Shown: in pieces, positions 8,121 to 14,379 of the stretch
How the letters are laid out: every line of letters begins with the position of its first letter
Numbering within the stretch: position 1 is the first letter of the stretch
NCBI GenBank assembly: GCA_017549335.1
Contig: JAFYVB010000036.1
Coordinates: forward strand, 26,732-90,731
Length of the DNA: 64,000 bases
Reading direction: 5' to 3'
Source: Clostridia bacterium
GTDB taxonomy: Bacteria > Bacillota > Clostridia > Christensenellales > Aristaeellaceae
Made by a program: the position numbers and the translations under genes
The notes under the pieces: model-generated
The model's input: the letters and a program-made list of their open reading frames with translations, nothing else
Databases searched by the model: none
Told to the model about the DNA's origin: nothing

Positions 8121-8689
8121 GCTTTACCTCCTTTCCTTTTCGCCAGGAAGGTGGTAAGGCTGATAAGCCCGCCCAGCAGCATGACGGCGATGGAAGAAAA
8201 GCGAATCGAAAGGAAGTTGATCATAAGCATTGCGGCGGCGGAGAGTATTACGATGCCGACAGGCAGCGGCTTTTTCTTCATCTTTTTGATCATGGTGATG
8301 CCCGCGTCGAGGATCAGCAGACCCACGCAGATCTGAATCCCCTTGAAGGCGTTGGCGATCAACGAGATCTCAAGGAAGCTGTCAAGGAAAAGCGAGATGA
8401 CAAAAATAATGATAAAGGAAGGCAAAACAATGCCAAGCGTAGTGAGAACAGCCCCCGTCAGGCCTGCCTGCTGCCAGCCTACGTAGGTAGCGCAGTTGAT
8501 GGCGATGGGGCCGGGGGTGGATTCGGCCACCACGGTGACGTTCATCATGTCATCGTGGGTGATCCACTTTTTCTTTTGTACGCAAATGTCTTCGATGACG
8601 GAGATCATGGCGTATCCGCCACCGAAGGTGAACAGACCGATCTTCATGAACGTGAGAAGAAGATCAAAAAGCAGCGCTCTTTTTTTCAC
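8117..8689 (-). CDS. chromate transporter (CHR family), half-size subunit A
   Basis: 190 residues with the same fold and motifs as its partner: FGGGYAMISVIED and STPGPIAINCATYVGW. It starts with GTG at 8689, preceded by AAAGGAG. The first gene of the two-gene operon, read from a promoter at 8743-8715. CHR pairs are usually annotated as chromate efflux, but many hosts never meet chromate, so oxyanion transport in general is the safer reading. Confidence 0.88.
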   Translation of the reverse strand: MKKRALLFDLLLTFMKIGLFTFGGGYAMISVIEDICVQKKKWITHDDMMNVTVVAESTPGPIAINCATYVGWQQAGLTGAVLTTLGIVLPSFIIIFVISLFLDSFLEISLIANAFKGIQICVGLLILDAGITMIKKMKKKPLPVGIVILSAAAMLMINFLSIRFSSIAVMLLGGLISLTTFLAKRKGGKA

Positions 8690-8714
8690 GGAAAACTCCT
8701 TTGGTTTTTTTCCT

Positions 8715-8743
8715 ATTTTATATGAAAATCTATTTTATGTCAA
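8715..8743 (-). promoter_or_regulatory. promoter of the CHR pair
   Basis: Minus strand TTGACA (8743-8738), 17-base spacer, TAAAAT (8720-8715). It abuts the terminator of the upstream lysine transport operon. Confidence 0.65.
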
Positions 8744-8769
8744 AGAAAAACCGGCAGGTTTCCTGCCGG
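8742..8769 (-). terminator. terminator of the lysine ABC transport operon
   Basis: Perfect eight-base-pair stem (CCGGCAGG / CCTGCCGG, 8751-8769), loop of three, followed on the minus strand by TTTTTCTTTG. Confidence 0.9.
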
Positions 8770-8776
8770 TGCTTTT

Positions 8777-9520
8777 TCAGAACTGTCGGTTGATGATCCT
8801 GCCGAGGAACTCCCGGGTGCGGGGATGTTCGGGCGCGGTGAACAGCTTTTCGGGCGGCGCATCCTCTGCGATCACGCCCTGATCCATGAAGATCACGCGG
8901 CTGGCCACGTCCCGGGCGAAGCTCATTTCGTGGGTGACGATGAGCATGGTCAGCTTTGCCTGCGCCAGCTGCTGCATGACAGAAAGCACTTCGCCCACCA
9001 TTTCGGGGTCAAGGGCGCTGGTGGGTTCGTCAAAAAGCAGTACCTCGGGATCCATGCACAGGGCGCGGGCGATGGCAACGCGCTGCTTCTGACCGCCGGA
9101 AAGCTGAGCGGGGCGGGCATTGCGATAGGGAGCCATGCCCACCTTTTCCAGATAGAAAACAGCCTTTTCTTCGGCTTCCTTGCGGGTGCGGTGCAATACG
9201 CGCATCTGCCCGATGACGCAGTTTTCCAGTACGCTCATGTTGGCAAACAGATTGAAGGACTGGAAAACCATGCCCACCTTGCTCAAAAACGATACGCGGC
9301 TCCGTTCGCTTTCGGTGTTTTTGCCGTGGAACAGAACAGTGCCTGCGGTGGGCTCTTCCAAACGGTTCAGGCAGCGCAGAAGGGTGGATTTACCCGAGCC
9401 TGAAGAACCGATGATGCAGATGATCTCGCCCTTTTCCACGGAAAAGGAGATGTCGCGGAGCACTTCGTGGTCACCGAAGCTCTTTTTGAGGCCGCTTACT
9501 TCAAGAATATGTTCCTGCAT
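8777..9520 (-). CDS. polar amino acid ABC transporter ATPase, probably lysine
   Basis: 247-residue ATPase of the GlnQ/HisP type that powers import. Walker [15 protein letters not shown]-loop MVFQSFNLF, signature [15 protein letters not shown], Walker [15 protein letters not shown] and the switch His IVTHEMSF are all present. Third gene of the binding protein-permease-ATPase operon; three bases separate it from the permease stop, and AAAGGAGG is its ribosome binding site. The lysine riboswitch in the operon leader points to lysine as substrate; by sequence alone only polar amino acid can be said. Confidence 0.92.
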   Translation of the reverse strand: MQEHILEVSGLKKSFGDHEVLRDISFSVEKGEIICIIGSSGSGKSTLLRCLNRLEEPTAGTVLFHGKNTESERSRVSFLSKVGMVFQSFNLFANMSVLENCVIGQMRVLHRTRKEAEEKAVFYLEKVGMAPYRNARPAQLSGGQKQRVAIARALCMDPEVLLFDEPTSALDPEMVGEVLSVMQQLAQAKLTMLIVTHEMSFARDVASRVIFMDQGVIAEDAPPEKLFTAPEHPRTREFLGRIINRQF

Positions 9521-9523
9521 ATT

Positions 9524-10309
9524 TTAGGCCTCCTTTGCATCACTGATGGTGATGGAGCTTTTGCTGTCCGACTGCGAACCGTAGATAGTATAGTTGTTTT
9601 TGCCGTCCATCCTGCGCTCGACCAGACGCAGAATACGGGTGATGGAAACGGTCAGCACCAGATAAATACAGGCGGTGATAAAAAATACTTCAAAATAACG
9701 CAGATAGGTGCCCGCGGCGGACTTGCTCATGAAGAACAGTTCGCCCACGGAAATGACGTTGAGGACGCTGGAGTCTTTGATGTTGACCACAAATTCATTG
9801 CCGATGGAGGGCATGATGTTGCGTACGGCCTGGGGCAGCACGATGCCCGTCATGCTCTGCCAGTGAGTCATGCCCATGGCATAGGCGGCTTCCTTCTGTC
9901 CCTTGTCAATGCTGATGATGCCGCCGCGAATGATCTCGGCCATGTACGCGCCGGTATTGACCGATACGATCACAACGGCTGCCACCATCACGGGCATGCG
10001 CAGATTCAGATACTGCATGGTGCCGTAGTAAATGATCATGGCCTGCACCATCATGGGCGTTCCGCGGAAGACTTCTATGTAGGCACCCAGCAGGAAATGG
10101 GCGATCTTCAGCGGGATTTTTTTATACACAGGATCGCGGCGCGATACGGGAACGGTACGCACAATGGCGACCAGCAGGCCGAGAAGAAAACCCAGCAGCG
10201 TGCCGGTCACGGCGATCATAAGCGTGATGCCTGTGCCTTTCAGGAACAGCGAGCCGTACTGGTTAAGCAAAAGCTCTACCCAGCCGAAGAAAGTAGCGGG
10301 CCTGACCAT
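9524..10309 (-). CDS. polar amino acid ABC transporter permease, probably lysine
   Basis: 261 residues with about five membrane helices and the HisMQ/GlnP-type coupling region (EIIRGGIISIDKGQKEAAYA, followed by GMTHWQSMTGIVLPQAVRNI), including the EAA loop. It forms the channel as a homodimer with the neighbouring ATPase. Start at 10309 with GGAGGATTCAC upstream; 39 bases separate it from the binding protein gene. Confidence 0.92.
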   Translation of the reverse strand: MVRPATFFGWVELLLNQYGSLFLKGTGITLMIAVTGTLLGFLLGLLVAIVRTVPVSRRDPVYKKIPLKIAHFLLGAYIEVFRGTPMMVQAMIIYYGTMQYLNLRMPVMVAAVVIVSVNTGAYMAEIIRGGIISIDKGQKEAAYAMGMTHWQSMTGIVLPQAVRNIMPSIGNEFVVNIKDSSVLNVISVGELFFMSKSAAGTYLRYFEVFFITACIYLVLTVSITRILRLVERRMDGKNNYTIYGSQSDSKSSITISDAKEA

Positions 10310-10348
10310 GTGAATCCTCCGTGACAGAATTTATCGTCGGTAATGTGT

Positions 10349-11161
10349 TTAATTATTCAGCGGCTGACGGGCAATGGCATCCAGCATCAGCTGCTCGCGG
10401 GCTGCCTGATCAATACCGTCCAGCGCGGCGTTGATCTTTTCAAGCAGCGGGCTGCCGATCTGAAGACCGATGGCGATGGCGGTATCGTCTTCGGAAGCGG
10501 TGAACCCCTGACCTTCCGAGAATTCAATAAAGGTCAGGTCGGGGTTGGCGGTCACGTCGGCCAGGGCGCCGGGACGCTCCGCCACATAGCCGTCCACAGC
10601 GCCGGCCTGCAGCGCCACCACCATGGCGGGGAAGGATTCCATAGGCATCATGTGGCGAACACCGGGGATCTGCTCCACCACGGTATCGTGGAGGGTGTTA
10701 AGCTGAGCGACAATGGCGGCGCCGCTCAGGTCGCTGAGGCTGGAGGCATTGGCATAAGCTCCGTCCTTGCGGACCACCACCACCAGCTCGCTCCGGTAAT
10801 AGTGATCGGTAAAATCAAGGGTCATGCGGCGCTTGGCAGTGGGGCTCATGCCGGCGATGATGGCGTCAATGGCGCCGCTCTGCACGGCCATGGGCAGACC
10901 GTCCCATTCGGTTTTGACAATGACAAGCTCCATGTTCAGCGCATCGGCGATCATGCGGGCGATCTGTACGTCGTAGCCGTCGGCGTAACCGCCGCCTTGA
11001 ATGGCAACGGTATATTCACCGGGCTCGGCCTGCATCCAGTTGAAAGCTGCGTAGCCGCATTCCATGCCTACGCGCAGCGTGCCGTTGGTATCGGCGACGG
11101 CGGGGGAGAAGGAGACAAGCAGCATCAGTGCGAGCAGCGACGAGAAAATTCTTGCGGTCAT
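10349..11161 (-). CDS. extracellular amino acid-binding protein, probably lysine
   Basis: 270-residue type II periplasmic-binding fold (SBP_bac_3). Visible features: signal peptide MTARIFSSLLALMLLVSFSPAVA, then LRVGMECGYAAFNW and the GYDVQIARMIADAL block; DGLPMAVQSGAIDAIIAGMS is the typical ligand-hinge segment. The start at 11161 has AAGGAGG upstream; the longer frame runs through the terminator hairpin and is not used. Unusually for a Gram-positive binding protein, there is no lipobox cysteine after the signal sequence. First gene of the operon, directly downstream of a lysine riboswitch. Confidence 0.9.
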   Translation of the reverse strand: MTARIFSSLLALMLLVSFSPAVADTNGTLRVGMECGYAAFNWMQAEPGEYTVAIQGGGYADGYDVQIARMIADALNMELVIVKTEWDGLPMAVQSGAIDAIIAGMSPTAKRRMTLDFTDHYYRSELVVVVRKDGAYANASSLSDLSGAAIVAQLNTLHDTVVEQIPGVRHMMPMESFPAMVVALQAGAVDGYVAERPGALADVTANPDLTFIEFSEGQGFTASEDDTAIAIGLQIGSPLLEKINAALDGIDQAAREQLMLDAIARQPLNN

Positions 11162-11189
11162 TGTGGTGTCCTCCTTGTTTTTTGAAATG

Positions 11190-11221
11190 AAAAAGCGGTG
11201 AAAGCCATGCGCTTTCACCGC
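11190..11221 (-). terminator. riboswitch-controlled terminator
   Basis: Perfect eleven-base-pair stem (GCGGTGAAAGC / GCTTTCACCGC, 11195-11221) with a five-base loop and then TTTTTCATTT on the minus strand. It lies between the lysine aptamer and the start codon, so lysine binding should favour it and stop transcription. Confidence 0.88.
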
Positions 11222-11261
11222 CTAAATACACCTTTGCCAAAAAGGAAAAAGGGCTTTAAAC

Positions 11262-11436
11262 ACTGAATAGCGCTCCATGGCTTTTGCCATGACAGTCAAG
11301 GCGATGTTCTCACCTTTCCCAACACAGTGTATATGCCGTATACCCTGCATTTCGGCGGCTTCCCCTTTTGGCTGCGATCGGTGCCCCGGCAGGGCTCCCG
11401 CAGCGTACTGATGTCGGCCGCGACCTCTATTCCGTT
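11262..11436 (-). ncRNA. lysine riboswitch (L-box) aptamer
   Basis: Read on the minus strand the leader holds the conserved lysine riboswitch blocks in the right order: AGAGGTCGCGGC, then AGTA, then AAAAGGGGAAGCCGCCGAA, then TTGGGAAAGGT, then ACTGTCA and finally GGAGCGCTATT. The closing P1 helix is GAATAG (about 11432-11427) with CTATTC (11270-11265). A terminator hairpin lies 40 bases past the aptamer. The known mechanism is repression when lysine is abundant. This is the main evidence that the following ABC transporter imports lysine. Confidence 0.95.
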
Positions 11437-11463
11437 CATCGTTTTTAGATGAACTTGGAAATT

Positions 11464-11492
11464 ACTATACACACGATATGTATCTTTGTCAA
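11464..11492 (-). promoter_or_regulatory. promoter of the lysine transport operon
   Basis: Minus strand TTGACA (11492-11487), 17-base spacer, TATAGT (11469-11464), about 30 bases before the aptamer. Confidence 0.75.
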
Positions 11493-11517
11493 GAATAAAT
11501 TTACACAGAAATGAAAA

Positions 11518-12438
11518 TTATTTCAGCATTTCATCCATTTCGTCGATCAGCAGGTTTTCAAACCGGGTGCTGGTGGAATTGCGGCGCGTAATGAAAAAAT
11601 AGCGGTAATGGACGATGTCGCCCGACGCCTGCCGCGCAACCAGATGATGCCTTTCAAGCAGGGAAGCGGGGAGGGGACTGGCGGTGATGTAGGCGTCATG
11701 CATACGCTCAAGCAGCAAAAGCACGCTGTCACGGCCGGATACAATGATGCTGCCCTGGGAATGGAGGGGCGTGCTCAGCTCGCTTTCAAACAGGCAGGGG
11801 GTTTCCTCCAGCGTGGATTCGAGATGAACGCGGGGATAGGGAATAAGCATTTCCTTGGTGATGACGGGAACGGAAGCGAGGGGATGATGCTTTGACATGA
11901 GCAGATGGTAGCGATAATGATCCACAATCTTATAATCCAGTTCCTTGCGGTTGAGCAGGCTGATCAGAGCAACCTCCTCATCCAGTCTGCAGCGGAAAAG
12001 ACCCGCATCGCAGATGCTGTCCGCCACGGCTTCTATCACCGCTTGACGGGGCGCCTCCTTGAGGGAAAGGCGCAGCTTGGCGTCGGGATAATTGGCGTTG
12101 AGTCGTGCGCAGAAGCGGGAAAACAATTCGCTTATATAAATGGAGGGCATGGCGTAAAGGCAGTAACGGATCTGGGTGGAGCGGTCGGGGCGGTAAAGGG
12201 ATTCCACCTTATCCACCTGCGTGATGATGCCGCGGGCGTACTGCAGAAATTCCTCGCCTTCGGGCGTAGGAATGACGCCGCGGGAAGAGCGGCGGAAAAG
12301 ACGGATGTGCAAACCGTTTTCAAGTTCGCGGATAGCCTTGCTCAGATTGGGCTGGCCCATAAAAAGATTTTCGGCGGCCTGCGTGATCGAGCCCGTTTTT
12401 GCCACTTCCAATGCGTAGCGCAAATGCTGGATATTCAT
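11518..12438 (-). CDS. LysR-family transcriptional regulator
   Basis: 306 residues. The N-terminal helix-turn-helix is standard (LRYALEVAKTGSITQAAENL, then QPNLSKAIRELE), followed by a type II binding-fold sensing domain. The ligand and targets are unknown. It lies upstream of and in the same direction as the lysine transport operon, with only about 25 bases to that operon's promoter and no terminator in between, so read-through into the riboswitch leader is possible. The ribosome binding site before 12438 is modest (GGGAG). Confidence 0.88.
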   Translation of the reverse strand: MNIQHLRYALEVAKTGSITQAAENLFMGQPNLSKAIRELENGLHIRLFRRSSRGVIPTPEGEEFLQYARGIITQVDKVESLYRPDRSTQIRYCLYAMPSIYISELFSRFCARLNANYPDAKLRLSLKEAPRQAVIEAVADSICDAGLFRCRLDEEVALISLLNRKELDYKIVDHYRYHLLMSKHHPLASVPVITKEMLIPYPRVHLESTLEETPCLFESELSTPLHSQGSIIVSGRDSVLLLLERMHDAYITASPLPASLLERHHLVARQASGDIVHYRYFFITRRNSTSTRFENLLIDEMDEMLK

Positions 12439-12470
12439 GAATCAAATGCTCCCGAAATATATTCAAAAAT

Positions 12471-12499
12471 ATATTACTATGTAAAAAAGAATATGTCAA
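12471..12499 (-). promoter_or_regulatory. promoter of the LysR gene
   Basis: Minus strand TTGACA (12499-12494), 17-base spacer, TAATAT (12476-12471). Confidence 0.6.
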
Positions 12500-12543
12500 G
12501 AAGGTCGTCCGGGACGCATATGCTCTTGGGAGGGGGGAATGCA

Positions 12544-12942
12544 ATGTCTGCGATTGTTCACGGAATCCTGAAAACGGCGGGGGATGTTTTTTTGCAGACG
12601 CCCTGCGGCGGCGTATGCATTTTGTATATCATGATGGCGGCGGATTTTTTGACAGGATTGCTGTGCGCCATGCTGGGAAAAAGCTGCAAAACAAAAAACG
12701 GCAGTTTTACACTGCCGGTATTTCTGCGGGGGATACTGCGCAAAATATTGATGCTTTTGGTGGTTTTTCTGGCTTCGCTTCTGGACGGCCTTGCCCGCTT
12801 GCAGGGTGTTTTGCAGGGCACGGCCATTTGGTTTTACATTGCCAACGAGGGATTGAGCGTAACCGAAAACCTGATGGGCATGGGCGTTCCCATTCCCGCA
12901 AGAATGCGCAATCTTCTTTCGGGAGGCGTAAAGGATGAATAA
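12544..12942 (+). CDS. phage_holin_4-type small membrane protein
   Basis: 132 residues with three to four hydrophobic helices and the holin-family pattern: YIMMAADFLTGLL near the N-terminus, a basic loop KSCKTKNGS, and the C-terminal NEGLSVTENLMGMGVPIPAR, which is typical of the toxin secretion/phage lysis holin family. ATG at 12544 follows GGGAGGGGGG. No endolysin or other phage gene is near, so this is a solitary chromosomal holin-like gene, as found in many spore formers; a role in lysis or protein export is only inferred. Confidence 0.8.
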   Translation: MSAIVHGILKTAGDVFLQTPCGGVCILYIMMAADFLTGLLCAMLGKSCKTKNGSFTLPVFLRGILRKILMLLVVFLASLLDGLARLQGVLQGTAIWFYIANEGLSVTENLMGMGVPIPARMRNLLSGGVKDE

Positions 12943-12943
12943 A

Positions 12944-12971
12944 GGGAGGCTCTTTTTTCAAAAAGCCTCCC
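12944..12971. terminator. hairpin between convergent genes
   Basis: GGGAGGC (12944-12950) pairs with GCCTCCC (12965-12971); the loop contains a T-run and A-run that can extend the stem. It separates the holin-like gene from the SASP genes. Confidence 0.6.
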
Positions 12972-12980
12972 CATTGCAGC

Positions 12981-13235
12981 TTACTTGCCGCTCATCTGGC
13001 GCTCCTGCTGCTCGATCATGCGCTTTACCATATAGCCGCCGATGTAGCCGGCCTGACGGGAGGGCAGATCGCCGTTGTAGCCGGGCTTGAGGTTGATGCC
13101 CAGTTCGCTGGCGATCTCAAACTTCATGTTGTCCAGCGCCGCGCGGGCTTCGGGAACATTGATGTTGTTGGAATTGCCGGAGCTGTTCTGCTGGTTCTGG
13201 GTAACAGGGGCCTGATTCTGCTGATTGTTATACAT
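12981..13235 (-). CDS. alpha/beta-type small acid-soluble spore protein
   Basis: 84 residues. These proteins coat spore DNA, turn it to the A-like form and protect it from UV and heat, and are degraded by the GPR protease at germination. The family core is clear: PEARAALDNMKFEIASELG, where FEIASE is the GPR cleavage region, and GDLPSRQAGYIGGYMVKRMI. The N-terminus is an Asn/Gln-rich tail (about 25 residues) longer than in the neighbour. Downstream partner of the second SASP gene, 21 bases apart with AAGGAG between. Confidence 0.95.
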   Translation of the reverse strand: MYNNQQNQAPVTQNQQNSSGNSNNINVPEARAALDNMKFEIASELGINLKPGYNGDLPSRQAGYIGGYMVKRMIEQQERQMSGK

Positions 13236-13256
13236 GATGAAAATCTCCTTTTAGTT

Positions 13257-13463
13257 TTATTTGCCGGCCATTTGCTTTTCGGCCTGTTCGATCAGTCGCT
13301 TGACCATGTAGCCGCCCACGTAACCGTTTTCGCGGCTGGTGAGATCACCGTTGTAGCCGGGCTTGTAGTTGATGCCAAGTTCCCGGGCGATCTCAAACTT
13401 CATGTTGTTGAGGGCCTGACGGGCTTCGGGTACGTTGACCTGATTGTTTGAATTCTGAGCCAT
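13257..13463 (-). CDS. alpha/beta-type small acid-soluble spore protein
   Basis: 68 residues with the same core (PEARQALNNMKFEIARELG, GDLTSRENGYVGGYMVKRLI) and a short N-terminus; normal size for the family. The ribosome binding site is GAGGAGGTGAAAGG. First gene of the two-SASP operon. I found no convincing sigma-G hexamers upstream, though transcription in the forespore is expected from the family. Confidence 0.95.
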   Translation of the reverse strand: MAQNSNNQVNVPEARQALNNMKFEIARELGINYKPGYNGDLTSRENGYVGGYMVKRLIEQAEKQMAGK

Positions 13464-13557
13464 TTCCTTTCACCTCCTCATTTCGGTACACGGCTATTTT
13501 GACCCGATCAAAGAAAAATACCCTGGCAGTTTGTGCAAGCTTTCGGAAAAACAGGGT

Positions 13558-13586
13558 TTGAAATTTGCAACGGTTTAGAGTAAAAT
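13558..13586 (+). promoter_or_regulatory. promoter of xpt
   Basis: TTGAAA at 13558-13563, 17-base spacer, TAAAAT at 13581-13586. No purine riboswitch is visible between it and the gene. Confidence 0.55.
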
Positions 13587-13630
13587 GCTGTTGCAGGAAA
13601 TAGCGTTAAAACGGACGGAGGTCATTCAAA

Positions 13631-14212
13631 ATGAAAAAACTGCGTCAGGCGATCATGGATCAGGGCAAGGGCATCGGCAGCGAGATCGTAAAAGTGGATA
13701 TGTTTCTCAATCACCGTTTGGATTCGGCGCTGATTTTTGATATGGGCATCGAACTGGCAAAGTATTTCCGCAAGGATAAGCCGACGGTTGTTTTGACCGT
13801 GGAGGCCAGCGGCATCGCCGTGGCGCTGGCAGCGGCCCACTTTCTGAATGATATTCCCGTGGTGTTTGCCAAAAAGAGCACAGCCTCCAATCAGTCGGGG
13901 GATATGCTTACCGCTGTGGCGCATTCTTTTACCCACGGCAATGATAACTGTCTGCGCGTGGACAGGCAGTATCTGCCCAAAGGCAGCCGGGTACTGATCG
14001 TGGATGATTTTCTGGCCAACGGCCAGGCGGTGGAGGCGCTGATGAGCATTGCCGAGCAGGCAGGCTGCGATGTGATCGGCGTGGGCATCGCGGTGGAAAA
14101 GGGATTTCAGGAGGGCGGAAAACGGCTGCGTGAGCGCGGCGTGAATCTCAAATCCCTTGCTGTTGTGACGCAGATCAGCGACGGGAAGATTTCTTTGGCA
14201 GAGGAAGACTGA
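13631..14212 (+). CDS. xpt: xanthine phosphoribosyltransferase
   Basis: Salvages xanthine to XMP with PRPP in the cytoplasm. 193 residues, the normal length. The PRPP-binding motif is VLIVDDFLANGQA; the N-terminal MKKLRQAIMDQGKGIG and the KKSTASNQ segment are characteristic of Xpt rather than adenine phosphoribosyltransferase. GGAGGTCATTCAAA precedes the ATG. In Bacillus the gene sits under a purine riboswitch with pbuX; here it is alone and without one. Confidence 0.93.
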   Translation: MKKLRQAIMDQGKGIGSEIVKVDMFLNHRLDSALIFDMGIELAKYFRKDKPTVVLTVEASGIAVALAAAHFLNDIPVVFAKKSTASNQSGDMLTAVAHSFTHGNDNCLRVDRQYLPKGSRVLIVDDFLANGQAVEALMSIAEQAGCDVIGVGIAVEKGFQEGGKRLRERGVNLKSLAVVTQISDGKISLAEED

Positions 14213-14229
14213 CAAAAACAGGAAATGAA

Positions 14230-14262
14230 ACGCCGGAATGCATGGATTCCGGCGTTTTTCCA
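14230..14262 (+). terminator. terminator of xpt
   Basis: Perfect ten-base-pair stem (ACGCCGGAAT / ATTCCGGCGT), six-base loop, then TTTTCC. Confidence 0.9.
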
Positions 14263-14306
14263 AAAGTAAAATATGCCAATGCGGCAGGAAGAGGCTCCTT
14301 CGCGTC

Positions 14307-14335
14307 TTGCTAAATTCCGCTTGGGCTGTTATAAT
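14307..14335 (+). promoter_or_regulatory. promoter of the beta-propeller protein gene
   Basis: TTGCTA at 14307-14312, 17-base spacer, TATAAT at 14330-14335. Confidence 0.6.
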
Positions 14336-14379
14336 AAAGTGTATTGTCTTGTCCAATGTTAGTTTAAGGAGTAGACAGC

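Noticed and set aside
12544-12942. Prophage remnant
   Set aside because: Only one holin-like gene is present; no integrase, structural or lysis genes surround it.
12981-13500. Sigma-G promoter before the two-SASP operon
   Set aside because: I could not find a -35/-10 pair with the expected sequence and spacing, so no feature is reported.
13464-13630. Purine riboswitch before xpt
   Set aside because: The conserved loop sequences and the three-way junction of the purine aptamer are not present; only a plain promoter is seen.
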